DNA of 64,000 bases from Pachypanchax playfairii (taxonomy: Eukaryota > Chordata > Actinopteri > Cyprinodontiformes > Aplocheilidae), in NCBI GenBank assembly GCA_006937955.1, contig SSNP01000121.1:730722-794721 (forward strand), written 5' to 3'. The notes under the pieces were generated by a model that did not search any database, had not been told where the DNA came from, and worked only from the letters and a program-made list of their open reading frames with translations. The position numbers were made by a program, and so were the translations under genes. This document shows, piece by piece, positions 23,801 to 35,399 of the stretch. The first letter of the stretch is position 1; the number at the start of each line of letters is the position of its first letter.

Positions 23801-25419
23801 CACCCCCACCCCCCTTCCCCCAACCGCTATCCCTCTGCCGACAACATTTTTATTCTGTTTGAATAAGGACAGCTGTTGAAAAAAGATGGACTCTTCGGAA
23901 GAGGTTATTATTGTATTTTTTATTTATTTTCCGCAGAAACGCAAATAGCTTATTACAAACGGGAGACAAGGTGCCTGCTAATTTGTAACTGACAGGTTAG
24001 TGAATGATCTCCTGCTACGAGACTCTCCGCTCGTCCTCCCACTCCCTTCTTGTTGTGATGTAAAAGACGTAATTTCCTGTGCGCCAGCGCGGGAATGTCG
24101 CCGGTCGACACGCAAAGTAAAAATAATATATATTGAAAAATACCGTGAGATGTTTGAGGAGCCGATCGGCTTAATCTGCATTGTGTCATCTCCTCTAATA
24201 GTGGCTTGGCTGAAACGGACATTCACGGACATGTAAAAGTTACGCACTATAGCTTTAATCAAATGAAACTACAAAAACCCAAATAATTCCCAAGATAGAT
24301 ACGAGCTACTTTATCTTTAGTTTTCCTGCAGGTTGGACTGAAGAAGGGAAACAGAAGCAGCTTTGTTTGAGTTTGGCTGTCGCTGAGCAGAATACCGTTT
24401 TTAATCCAACACAATCATGAGATGTGAGCGAGTCCAAGCCTTTCCTGTGGAAGCCCTCGCACTAGTTTTTGGTTCGCCTCCAGTTTTCCAGTCGTTGACT
24501 GAGGCGAAGCCGCTGAGGCAAGACGGCAGATGAAGATTTTGTTGTGTTGCATAAGAAGACAAATTAGATTCAGACCACTAGACAGACGTGGTTTGAGAAT
24601 TTAGATTGGAAACAGATGCAGCACGTGGGGAGAAAGTTTTTCTTTTCCAATTCAGAGCTGCAAAGGTGGAAAAAAATGTAAATATTTGACAGGAAATCAG
24701 ATAGAGCCATTTATTTTATCCAAACAGTGCAATGATTGGAATTGTATTTGTTCTTTAGAAGCAGAACACTAATATTTTGCAAAAAGTTTTTGGCTCAGAT
24801 CTTTAAATATCAGTATTGTTACATAGCTAGTTCTACTTCCTGTCTACGTTCCAGCTTTCTCAGCTCAGACCAGGAGCTGGCACAACAACTGCATCACCCA
24901 GACCACTTCCTGGAGTCCGTGTTCTAAGACCTGCGGTCGCGGCCTGTCCCTGAGGGTCTCAAACAACAACGAGCGATGCGAGATGGTTAAAGAGTCTCGT
25001 CTCTGCAACCTGCGTCCGTGTGAGGTTGACATCACCAAACATTTCAAGGTATCTGCATTTTTAGTTGCATCTATGCTCTTATTTAAAGCTTAAGCACTAA
25101 GACGTGGTTCTTTCCTCAGCCGGGAAAGAAGTGTTTAAACATCTACCGGGAAGATCGACCCTCAAATCTCACCATCTCCGGCTGCACCAGCAAGAAGCAG
25201 TACAGGCCCAAGTACTGCGGCGTCTGCAGCGACGAGCGCTGCTGCATCCCGTACAAGTCGAAGACGGTGGACGTCGAGTTCGAGTGTCCCAACGGGTCTG
25301 GATTCACCTGGAAGATGATGTGGATCCAGGCGTGCTTCTGCAACCTCAGCTGCAAAAACCCCAACGACATCTTCGCAGAGCTGCAGAGTTACTTCGGTTA
25401 CCCGGAGGTCATGAACTGA
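17801..25419 (+). CDS. ccn4: CCN4 (WISP1) matricellular protein, 5 exons, 356 aa
   Basis: Secreted, cysteine-rich matricellular protein of the CCN family, known as a Wnt1/beta-catenin-inducible signal modulator. Exons: 17801-17848, 19666-19948, 21777-22031, 24864-25048 and 25120-25419. All junctions are GT/AG and the phases fit. Exon 1 encodes a hydrophobic signal peptide (MSWLLLSILTAAGILQ). Exon 2 (residues 17-110) is the IGFBP domain with CKWPCECP and GCDCCRACA. Exon 3 (111-195) is the VWC domain with NGQSF.PNCKY and CCEQW. Exon 4 (196-257) is TSP1 with WSPCSKTCG. Exon 5 (258-356) is the C-terminal cystine knot with KYCGVC and RCCIPYKSKT. The RKTAPR motif at the end of VWC and the overall match favour CCN4 over CCN1-3, 5 or 6. 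Human CCN4 has 367 residues. All four modules are present with one domain per exon, the standard CCN layout. The a/b duplicate cannot be assigned. Confidence 0.93.
17849..19665 (+). other. ccn4 intron 1
   Basis: Donor CAG|GTAGGT, acceptor CACAG|GCC. It holds no recognisable gene or complete mobile element. A CTCF-like motif lies at 18164-18177. Confidence 0.8.
20401..21392 (-). mobile_element. Decayed Tc1-like element in ccn4 intron 2
   Basis: The ends are inverted repeats: CACTCACTGGCCACTTTAT followed by TAGGTACACCT on the left, and its complement with GGTGTGCC on the right. The minus-strand translation of about 20480-20655 gives QSPDLNPIEHLWDVM followed by a Tc1 C-terminus, so the last catalytic glutamate is present but the N-terminal half is missing or scrambled. 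A retroelement tail (about 20655-20765, with TATTTATAAAGCGCC) is inserted into the element. It is not functional. The right TA target base pair is mutated to TG. Confidence 0.75.
22129..22943 (-). mobile_element. TTAA-flanked MITE, AGAGGCC family, copy C (internal triplication)
   Basis: TTAA lies at 22125-22128 and 22944-22947, in ccn4 intron 3. An interior segment of about 116 bp, beginning TTTTAGCCAGCAGCATG, is present three times in tandem (starts at 22450, 22566 and 22681). Confidence 0.85.
22450..22740 (+). repeat. Tandem triplication, ~116-bp unit, inside MITE copy C
   Basis: Three near-identical units start at 22450, 22566 and 22681, so the period is 115-116 bp; the third is partial at its 3' side. 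Other family copies have a single unit. Confidence 0.85.
23051..23698. mobile_element. TIR element with 3-bp TAT duplication, possibly PIF/Harbinger-type
   Basis: The inverted ends TGCCACTTTTCCACCGACA and TGTCGGTGGAAAAGCGGCA (written 5'-3' on the plus strand) are flanked by TAT at 23048-23050 and 23699-23701. It is 648 bp with no ORF that looks like a transposase. A 3-bp AT-rich duplication suggests PIF/Harbinger, but the class is an inference. Confidence 0.65.
23705..24254. mobile_element. TTAA-flanked MITE, AGCTATAGTGCGTAA family
   Basis: TTAA lies at 23701-23704 and 24255-24258, with perfect 15-bp inverted ends AGCTATAGTGCGTAA. It is 550 bp and starts three bases after the preceding TIR element. 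A CTCF-like motif lies near its left end (23725-23739). Confidence 0.87.
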
Positions 25420-25675
25420 GATCACGCACACTCACTTGGTGGAGCGTTTTCACCTCCCAGCGACGCATTATGCACAACGTTTGCAATGTAAACAGGGTAA
25501 ATGTTTGAAAAGTAGAAAAGCATGTAAGTTATTTAATTTATTTGTGTAGCTTTAATGCCTATGAAACGTAATCTTGCTTCTTTGAAACATTTACTTTCAT
25601 TTTATAACCATTTATTTTCAAGATAAAGGTAGGTAGGAGGAAGAAGGACACAAAAAAGGGAATCTGTTACACTTT

Positions 25676-25697
25676 TTTATTGTTTTTTTTTAATAAA
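25676..25697. terminator. Opposed poly(A) signals between ccn4 and ndrg1
   Basis: AATAAA on the plus strand at 25692-25697 lies 273 bases after the ccn4 stop. TTTATT at 25676-25681 is AATAAA for the minus strand, 1.15 kb after the ndrg1 stop. Other candidate signals occur nearby (25611-25616 for ndrg1, about 26009 for ccn4), so the real ends may differ and the 3' UTRs may overlap. Confidence 0.5.
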
Positions 25698-26831
25698 TAC
25701 AAACTGTTATGTCATTTTAATGCTTTTCTACAGCAATCGATGGTTTGTGCATCATTACAAAGCTGTTTATGTCTTCTGTGAAGTTACATGTCGCTGTAGT
25801 GCAAGTAAAATACAGGAGAAGGGAAGGTGTCGCCTTTAATTCTACGGCTATTCACATGTTAACATGTGGACCTCTTACTCTTCAATCACCAACGAATCCA
25901 CAACACAAGCATCACATTTCAATGCCATGGCACTTTTTTTTTTGTCTTTGTTCTATTGTGCTTGATTGCATAGAAATCATAAAAATAAGAGGGTGGAAAA
26001 CTGAAGCAAATAAAGCGTATTATGGAAAAGTTGTTTTTGGATTTCTATTTTGATTCATTACAAAGCTAATTCTCAGTTAAATGCGCTTAGAAATGTTACT
26101 CCCAATACAATTTGGGTCATATTTCACACGCAAAGTGGTGTGAAAATTCTTAAAATCTTTGGAGGAAAAAAATAAAATAAATCCAACACCTCAAAGATAA
26201 AGAATCCCAGCAATAAGGAATTTGTATATTTACAGGATTTTCTTGGAAGTTTGTCCCTTAATTTTCGAAGTTACCCAGAAAAAACGAGGCAATTCAGCTC
26301 CTTCTACGTCTATCCAAGTGCCTCCGAGTTCTTGTTCAGCCCACATCTACAGATCTGCCCCCTATGCACAAACATTAAGACTTGAGACATGGAAAAAAAA
26401 AAAAAGAGAGTAAATGATGAGACGATTACTGCGAGAACACAAAAAGACATTTACAGTGAGGTCTGGTGGAGGAAGCTGTGTCAGTGTTGTGGATTAAAAG
26501 CAGGAATGCTGAATTTTAAGTTGTTTGGTTATTTTTTTAGCTAAATGCATGTACGTTACTTTACAAGCTGGAGTAGTACTCTTAGCCACAGCTTTCTCTG
26601 ATATTTTCTGTTTCGGTGGTCCCCAAATGCTGCGCTGCCTCAACTCATAACTGATCAAAAGTTTTGTCCTCTTGTGCGTTTTCTTCTCTACATTTCCCAT
26701 CATGCTGTTGTTGCTTCTCTCTGCTTTATGTGTGTGGAAATATGAGCGTATGTATAATTAGGAGGCAGCGCAGCACGCGATTTATAAAAGGGGGCTTTGG
26801 GAGGTCCGTCCGCCTCGGAGCGGCGGCTGGT

Positions 26832-29800
26832 TTAGCAGGAGACTTCGGTGGACTTGGGTACGGATTGGTCCACGTTGTTGTTGGCCGTGCCGTCCGTGTG
26901 GCTGCGGCTGCGGTTGCCCTCGTTGGTGTGCGAGCGCGAGCGGTTCCCTTCGTGGGTGTGGGAGCGCGAGCGGTTGCCTTCGAAGGAGGTGACGCTGGAG
27001 CCGGACGCGGTGCGGGAGCGAGCCAGGCGGGTCATGCTGGCAGAAGGCACTTGAAGGAAAAAATTGCAAAAGCAAATCAGTTTCCTACAATAATGTAACT
27101 TTTTTTTTTTTTTTACATCTTGAATACTTACTGTATCCCATGCCCTGAATGAAGTACTTGAAAGCTTCAGTCAGTTTGCCAGGCTGCAGAGAGAAACACG
27201 GATAATCAGCCATGTTGTCATAAATAATCACCTCAGTTTACATCACACTGACACGCCCCTCCTCTCATCCAGATTATACCGCCTGAGATATGACAGCTGC
27301 TGCGAGCAGGTGCTGTTCAGATTACAACCTCACAGCTGTGGTCCGTGTCTGGTGCTCGTTAATGCTCTTAAGTGCCATCTTCTTACGCCGTCCACCCACA
27401 CCTCCCACATGACCACCTAATTATCCCGCCATGTTTCTGCTTCACTAACAGACAATACACACCTGGTCGACCTGCGGCATGCCTCCACAGTCCGCCATCT
27501 GCAGAGGGAGGAGAGAACAGGTGTGAAAAACAAGGCAGGTGAAGAGAAGTAGGTCAGACTGTACAAGCAGAACACAGATGCACAGACACGCTGAGCTGCT
27601 GCAGCTCGAGTTAATATGTCACCAAGTAGATGCTGACAGGCTGGAAACTTATCAGTCCATCAAGGTTAGTACAATCTAAATGAGAATGGAAGGAGATGAA
27701 ACGTGCTTCTCACCTTAAGCAGGGTGGTTTTTGTCGGATCCAGCTTAGTGTTGCACTCGACCTGCGTGAAACCCAAAAAAAATCTGTTGAATCATGGAAA
27801 CTAACAGCAAAACTTGAAGTCTGTGTCGAAAAGTTCAAAACGACCTCAGAAAGGATTTCAGGCCCTAAGCTGAAAGTAAAAACGGCTACACAAATCTCTC
27901 GACTTGTTAAGAGATTAAATCTAATCTGAGTCACTTGATCTTTGTCCGAGTCATGTTGAAATGTTGCTTTAACCCGTGCAAACTCACCACAGCGTCCACG
28001 GCAGGAGAACTGTCACCAACCACCAGCAGAGAAGGACACCTGGATCAGGTGAAGCAGAAGCACATTCAGCACCAAAAAAAAATAATAAAAAAACATTGAG
28101 AATTTTTATTTATATATATATATTTGAACTTACTTGAGGGTTCTGACATTGGTTCCAGGGACCGGCCTCTCGATTTCCAGATCTCTTCGGCTGCAGAAAG
28201 ATAATAAACATAAATAATGTTTTATTTAGATTATAAAGACTTTGCTGTTTAATTCTTGACATTACCTTTCGTAGGCCTTAACAAAGAGATGCAGATTAAA
28301 CTGGTTCATGGTGTTCAGGATGTGGTGGCGGTACGTAGCGATTAAATCATGGTTGTGGTGAATCTCCTCCTGCAGAGATCAAAAACTCAAGTTAAACACA
28401 TTTTTTTCTTCATCTTCAGACCAGAAAAAAACAGAAACAATGGATTGGTACCTTTCCAAAGAGGTGGGTGATAATCATGTCCGGCATGGCGTGAGTCCAG
28501 CCGCTGATCTAAAATAAATCACGTTTAATAATAAGAAGAAATTTATTGAAAATAAATCTAAAACTATAAACTTATTGATTCAGACTGAGTGTGTTACCTT
28601 GTTCGCAGCCCAGTCCATCCATCCCTCAGCACATGGGTTGATGTTGATCAGCATCAGACCCTCCACCATGTTTGGATAATCCAGCTAAAAACATTAATAC
28701 AAATATCATTTTTTTAGGTTATTTTATTGCCTTTATCGATTTGTTTTTGCTTTTTCAACTTTTTTTGCTGCTTTTTTTTAAAATTTCAAGATCATTTTGA
28801 CTCGTATCACACCATCATCCCCAAAATCAGCTGCAGTCGGGAATTACAAGTTGTCTTTTGTCAGCTTTCTTTCAACAGAGTGAGACTTCCTGCTGAGCGC
28901 GGTATTATTGTTTGTGAACATTCCTCTGGTTTTTAAGACTCAGCAGGCTCGAGCAATAATCTGACGAGAATGCCAAAATAAGCAAAAAGCAGCAGAAATC
29001 ACCCTTTGTGTTAATCTGAGATTAATTCAAACTCCCAAGTAATAAAGTGTGAATGAGAGGTGTAAAACCTACAGCGAAGCGGGTCAGGATGTAGGCCCCG
29101 GCTCCGATGCCCATTCCAATCACACTCTTCAGCCTGTCATGCACAAAGATTCGAGGGTACTGTTAGAACAACGGGTTAGAAAATTCCTTAAATGGAACGA
29201 TAAAATGTTGGCGTGAAAACTGAAGCTCGGCTTACCCAAAGTGTTTCAGCACCAGAGGAAAAGTCTCCGCCAGCTGGTCCATGGAAGGGTACTCATATCT
29301 TTAAAACAAAAAGACACGTCGTTCATCTCTTCTGCAGTTTATAATTCTTTATTTCGAGAATCTGTGCGTTCAGTTTTTACATTATGAAGCAAGAAGACGA
29401 GGCTAAAGTTCCGCCGTCAGAGACAAGATTAAACAGTACAAGATAAACCCCTGGCCCAGAGACACATTTTGTCAAATTAGGTTGTTTTAAGTCTGTAATC
29501 GGTGTTCCATCAACCTGTGGAGCCAAAGGTTGCAGACTGCCTGACACATATCAAAGGTCTGGTTTAAACTCACCCAGTGGAGAAGGTGTTGGCTCCCTCG
29601 TGTTGGCCCGGGGCGTCGACATGACACACAGCAAAGTGCTGCATGATTTCAGACATGTCCTCATGGTTGAAGAGCGTGTCCCAGCAGGTTTTGTCTGGAA
29701 AAAAACAAATGATCCATAAGAATCTTTAAAAAAACATTGGTGAATAAAAACAGGATGTTTTTTTTGTCTGTAAAGTTTTACAAGACGTAAATCTTTCAGC

Positions 29801-32371
29801 AATACTGGAGGAGTTTAGGAGCTCTAATACAAGAGACTTAACATAAAGTTGAGCTCTGTGAGTATAATCTGATGGCACATGGCACAGGTATTCAAAACTC
29901 CATCAGCTTAAGGAGTGACAGATGTTTCACCGAGATAAAGCTGAGTAAGGACCAGGACTTACGGTTCAGTCCGATGTCATGGAAGGTAAGGATGACCGGT
30001 CGGTCCCCTTTGGGAACCCCCTTCATCGTGCAGCGAATTCTCCCATGTGGAGTCTCTACATCATGCTCCTACAAAACATTTAGGAAAAAAAGTCTAAATG
30101 AACGAGTTTAAAATGTCATTTGTTAAATTAAACATGCAACAAGCCACAAAAATCTTCACGACAACTTGTTTTTTTTTTTTCTTGGCAGTCACAGGAAGGA
30201 CTTAATCCCTAAACACGCTCCTGCAAACTACTGAAAGCACATTTAAATGTGAACTCACACTAACTTCAATCTCAGCGACAATCATTTCCACGTCCGGATC
30301 CTCCAGAACCATGTTTGCAGAACTTAAATCCACTGCTGCTTGTTAGTAAAGGAAACTCAAGCTACAGGTCGTCCACTCGGTAAGTCTCTGACGTTGTTCA
30401 GTCCAGCGCTCAGAGCTGCGTTTTATACCCTCACTCGGCCTAAGCTCCCCAGCCTCCCATGGTGCCTTGCAGGCTGGTCAAAACAAGCTAATTCTAGATG
30501 AACATATCCTTAAATTGGATCAGCCAATGTCAGACAGAGGGGCATCCGCTGCTGCACGTACATGTAGACCAGGATGTTTGAGAAAGGAAACGTGCTGAGT
30601 GAGTGCAGCGACCATTATTCAGCAAAAAAATAAATAATAATGACTCTACATATCTAATAACACAATCATTTACTTTAACTGTCATATATATAAAATGCAT
30701 AAATGCATCTTTTTAAGACAACTGGGACAGAATATGTGTTTAAGGAACTTTAAAATCAAAAGCAAATCTCTACTTCCTGTTCATAAACAATGTTTTTACA
30801 CCAACGTTTGAATTAAACTGATAAAAATAACCAACCCTTTGTCACATGACCTGTATCTCTCCTGTATAATTGACCTCTTATTTAATTCTCGGACCATTTT
30901 TACTTTAAATGACGTGCTTTAGCATGAATCAAACAACATCTCCCTCCTCCACATATGTAGGACACTCCAGCTACGTGCGCAGGATTATCCTGTTGGACGT
31001 GTGTGTCACTGTGCACCTTTATGCACACTGGCCTAAACAGAAACCATCACAGTCACATGCATTTGCAAATGTATTCAGCACCAATATTGGAAGCAAAGAT
31101 CACGACATCATCTTGTCCACTGAGACCGGCTCACTTATCAGAAGCTTAAACTCAACCAATTAGCGTTAAGTCAGAGGAATAAACGTGAAGGAATTTCCTT
31201 TTCGTGTGTCCTGAGGCCGCCTGCTTCTCTACGCAGGAGGTCATAGTGAAGAGGTGAAGATATCATGACTCGGTATTTAGTTGTTACCAAAAAACAAAAA
31301 GTTTTAAAGGGAAAAATTTGCACGATCAGGATTCTAAAGTTCGATTTTAACATGATTTAGAAAAACCTATTTTTAATGGAACAACAAGATTACCCTTGTA
31401 AATAATTCATAAATGTGCAATAATTATAATAATGTGTAATTAATTATTAATCTATAAACACTTTATAACAGATTAATAATCCGCCCATTAGGTTAAAAGG
31501 TAAATAGTGACTTGTTTCTGAACAAAAACTGAGTCTGTTCTTTATTCCCAGACTACGTCGCCTCCTTCATCTGTTAAGCTTTCAAAATAAAAGATTAGCC
31601 AAGAACAGCTAGTATAAAGTAATCTGAGCTGTGATGTATAAATATAAATAAATAAAAGAATGATCAAATCAGAGAGCTGTTATAAACATAAACATAAATA
31701 TAACCTCCTACAGCAGATTGACTTTGACGCCATTTTTAAACTTAAAACAACACCGATTCTTTATTTTCCACGATTTGAGACGTGAACTTTGGACGCGGCA
31801 GCACAGGTGTGCATCCGTTAACGTGTTCCTTTTTCTCTAACGGACACTTCCAGGATCTGACCAAATTAGTCCAGCCTCAATTAGATTTATGTCCAAATAA
31901 AAGTCACAGCAAACGAGCGGTCGTTAGCGTGACGGATGAACACGCAGCTTTTCCAATCAGTCGCTGGGAGAATTATTTACATCAACCACTAGATGGTACT
32001 AGAAAAAAAAACTGGTTCATGTGATGCATAAAAACAAATTCTGATATATTTCGACATTTGCTTCAATTAATGTTTGTGAATTTGTGTTTCTGAACACACA
32101 CCTTGACAACGAGCTGCTGCACAGCTTCTCTCAATCCCTGAAACAGGAGAGAACAAGAGTAATGAAAGTATTAATAAAACCACATGATATAATTTTATAA
32201 CCTCAGATCAGTGAATGTATTTGTGCGTTTGAAAGCAGCACGGCTGAGCAGACAGGTCCACACCACTTTTGGAGGAATTATTTTTAAACGGGTATTAACT
32301 TTCACCGTACATACCGGTAGTTCCTTGTCCACCAGCAGAGGTTTGGACTCAACGACTTGGATATCATCCAT
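26832..32371 (-). CDS. ndrg1: NDRG1, N-myc downstream-regulated protein 1, 384 aa
   Basis: Cytosolic stress- and hypoxia-responsive protein with an alpha/beta-hydrolase fold that is considered catalytically inactive. The coding exons, in order on the minus strand, are 32371-32315, 32137-32102, 30068-29963, 29694-29574, 29298-29236, 29133-29073, 28684-28598, 28508-28452, 28369-28266, 28190-28134, 28039-27988, 27761-27714, 27498-27463, 27183-27132 and 27049-26832. The phases join throughout and the total is 384 residues (human 394). The N-terminus is MDDIQVVESKPLL. Family blocks include HDIGLNHKTC, FAVCHVDAPGQ, GMGIGAGAYILTRFA, NPCAEGWMDWAA and VVGDSSPAVDAV. The tail has RSRTAS and then three decapeptide repeats of the GNRSRSHT type (residues 337-366), the NDRG1 hallmark absent from NDRG2-4. 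It ends EVSC like human NDRG1. It is convergent with ccn4, as in mammals. The a/b duplicate is not assigned. Confidence 0.95.
30259..30312 (-). CDS. ndrg1: Alternative first coding exon of ndrg1 (short isoform)
   Basis: The minus strand encodes 18 residues, MVLEDPDVEMIVAEIEVS, followed by the strong donor AGT|GTGAGT. It is in phase 0 and so joins directly to the common exon at 30068-29963 (EHDVETPHG...). It would replace the 31 residues of the two upstream coding exons and give a 371-residue protein. A consensus TATA box lies about 110 bases upstream. Exclusive splicing is inferred; transcripts would be needed to prove it. Confidence 0.75.
30421..30427 (-). promoter_or_regulatory. TATA box of the internal ndrg1 promoter
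   Basis: The minus strand reads GGGTATAAAACGC. TATAAAA is 109 bases upstream of the alternative ATG (30312), which predicts initiation near 30393 and a leader of about 80 bases. It lies inside the intron between ndrg1 exons 32102-32137 and 29963-30068. Confidence 0.65.
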
Positions 32372-32386
32372 TTCAGAGAGCTGTAG

Positions 32387-35170
32387 AGCCTGCGAGTCAG
32401 AGAGAAGGGAATAGTTAGAGCGGAAAAAAAAAAAGTATCTGAGGAAAGTTGTGCAAGGATTTTCTTGAAATTCCAGAAAGGCATGTCATTTTTTACATCT
32501 GTTAAACATGCTGGAGACGATAAAAGTAACAGACTGTTTGATGCTTGGGGGGGGACATACGCACCCTCAGGGGTAAATACACACAAGCTTGCAGAGACTT
32601 GCAGTTTTGACCTGCAGTGATGTGAGAGTCACACCCAACAACTGACCACAGTAGAAACACTGATCGTTGGACACGACACTGGACAGATAAGGGTCTCATG
32701 CAGCTGCAAGATAGAGAGACGAACTTCTAACAGACAGAGGAAATCTAATCCCACTAACTCAGTTTATAAACTGACTCAGACTGGATGCTGGATTTCAGAA
32801 GGGGCATGTTTTGGGAGAATCACTGGAGCATTTTAATGAATAAAAAATAAAGAAAGAAATAAAGAAAAGGGGAAAAAATGAAAAAAAAAGAGGGAGGAGA
32901 CAAGCTGTGTAGATCACTCTGCTTTGTTGGGAGCAGAACATGCAGGCGGTGACTGTGCATGCAAATCAAATTAGCCTGTTAGGAGGACTCTTTTGTCCAC
33001 TGATCTGGTCACTCCGGAGAAACCAGGGACTCCTTTCTCCAGGGCTGAAAGACGGGGGAGGACTGACCACGACACGTCCACACAAACAGGAAGTAATCGA
33101 CACCATGGTTCCCAGCTAAACATTCCAGCTTCTTCTCTGACTTCTTTCCTGTTTGCACTAACCATGTTTAACTTCTAAAACTCCTAACAGACCCGTCAAA
33201 GCAAGCTGCTGATTCAAAGGAGGTGAATAACTGCACTTATGGAAACATGGTAGTCTAGAAGGACACGCCCATTAAACACACATGTCCGTGCACGCTCCTG
33301 TAACAGAGAAAACATGAATCCAGCTCCAGCCAGATCTCTCACAATGGTGCAGATGAAGAGGAGTATCAAACAACAGGTTCATTTGTCTGAATGCAACATG
33401 GCCACCGCTGCACTGCAGGAGCTTTGTTGGAAGAGGGCAAAAGATCTGCCCCCACTGAGATTCCTCAGTCATGTGATGAAGAAAAGGCGTGTTTGTGATC
33501 ACACTGGCCGAGAGAAAACAGCTTGTTTTAGATCATATAAAGTATCAGAGGGAAAGAAACAGAACATCCTGAAAGAATTATTGACAAAAACTGAGGCTAA
33601 TTATTTTGGCAGACTTCTTCGACACACCTTACAGCCACCTGTTCGCGCGCTGCAGCAGCAACTTAGGCTGAGATGTAGGTCACCTGCTGTTTACACCTGC
33701 AGCGTAGAGCTTATGTTTCACTTGGCTGAAAGGAGTGGGAACGTAAGGGCGAGGCCCCGCTGCAATATTTAGGTGCATTTAATTCAGAAATATCAAATTT
33801 ACAGATTAATCTAGTTTAAAGAGGGAAAACGATCATATGTAATCCCATAATCTGCCAATAAATAGAGTTTGTTGTTTAATAAAAGGAAGATCAGCTTCTG
33901 TTGTGTCATTTTTTTTTAAGGATTTGCATGTTTGTATTTTATCAAACCTGTTCCAACAAGCTGAATTCCTCCTGGAGGTTTGATTCAGAAAATGACACAC
34001 TTTAAGGAAAAGAATGATAATAAGAAAAATAACCGAAATGGCTTCCCAGTCTGGCAGAAGTGAGACTGTGTGGTGAAATTGACAACAGGAAACAGCAGCA
34101 GGATGTTGCTGCACTAAAGTTGATCCGTTACAAGCGTTTAGCTTTGGGTTGGTCTTTTATAAAAAGTGGCGGTGCCTAATAAAGCTCGAGCTTTTTACTA
34201 TCCAGAAAAGCAGCATATGTAGTGATTAGATTTGAACTTTGAAACCACAATAAAAGATAAAAAAAGAAAGAAAAAAAAAATCAAGGCCAGGCTATCCTCC
34301 TTCACAACCACACGCTTGCTGAGTCCATCTGTAGAAACAATGATTGCTTCTCTAATCTTTGGGGACTGGCTTTAATCTCTCAAATCCCTGGTTCTGACAT
34401 ATCAGCATGGCGGCAGCAGAAGGCCTGTTGATTTAAGCTTCCAAAGACCTACATTTCCAGCAATAACAGACACTGAAATATATATAAATATATATTTAAG
34501 GATTTTATGCAACAGTTAATAATAATAAGTAGAGAAATAAACAGAAATGACCATGTTTACTTGTTGTGAGAGCTGCTTTTCTAGTGACATAAAGGAATTT
34601 ACCCCAGCAGACTTTCAGAGATGAAAATGATCGTCTGTGATTCAGGACAGAGGAATTAAATGAAACACGTGACAGTCTGAAAAGGTGAATTTTCTTTTCT
34701 CATCACATCCATATTTAGGAGTAAAAATCTAGAAACTCATTTTTGTTTGTTTGTTTTGAGCTGGTTTCAAATTACTTAACAACAAATTAAATAGTAATAA
34801 CGGTCTTTTTTTTTTTCTTCAGGGTGGGTGGGGGGTTGCGCGCGCGGAAACGCGCGTGCAGCAACACGATGTTGCGTCTTATTTTGAAGGAATTCAACAA
34901 GGTGCGTATTTTTAGACAGGTCATAAAAGATGTTTAAAAAATAACGTGTGCAAATGCACATACACTGCACGCTGCTAACACAAAATAAACAAACAAATGC
35001 ATAAATGAATCTACGAGATCATTCTACATTTATTTTTAAAGTCAAATTGAATTTCGGATTTATTTACCAACGTGTTCCTGCAAGAAGCCACGTGAGGCAC
35101 CGAGTTCCCTTTAAATTATAAGCAGAATAAAATGAAGTTACATTTTGTTTAAAGCCTTTTAAAAACCCAC
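32387..35170 (-). other. ndrg1 intron 1
   Basis: About 2.8 kb, AT-rich, with no recognised mobile element. The plus-strand 152-residue ORF at 33314-33772 has no known motif and is probably incidental. Confidence 0.5.
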
Positions 35171-35310
35171 CTGTTTCCTTAACTGCCGATTGTCTGGAGT
35201 TGAACTCGCACCAAAAAGTCCACCAAAACTTTTTTTCCCGCTCCTTGAAAAAAGAAAAAACAAGGCAAACTGCTGGAAATGCCAGAAGCTCCGCTTTGTT
35301 TATAACGTGA
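35171..35310 (-). other. ndrg1: Candidate non-coding first exon of ndrg1
   Basis: On the minus strand, AAACAG|GTGGGT at 35170/35171 is a good splice donor preceded by a plausible leader. A TATA-like CTTTATAAC lies at about 35338-35346. The acceptor for the ATG exon (CTCTACAG, about 32386) would join it. The exon's 5' end is a guess from the TATA-like spacing. Confidence 0.35.
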
Positions 35311-35399
35311 AGCACAAGGCGGATGTATGTGGGGGGAATGTTATAAAGCCTGATGGGGGGGGAGCGGTCCAACCCACTTCCTAACACCGCTGTCTCTAT

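Noticed and set aside
33314..33772. 152-codon plus-strand ORF in ndrg1 intron 1
   Set aside because: No motif recognised, low-complexity basic composition and no splice or promoter context. Probably chance.
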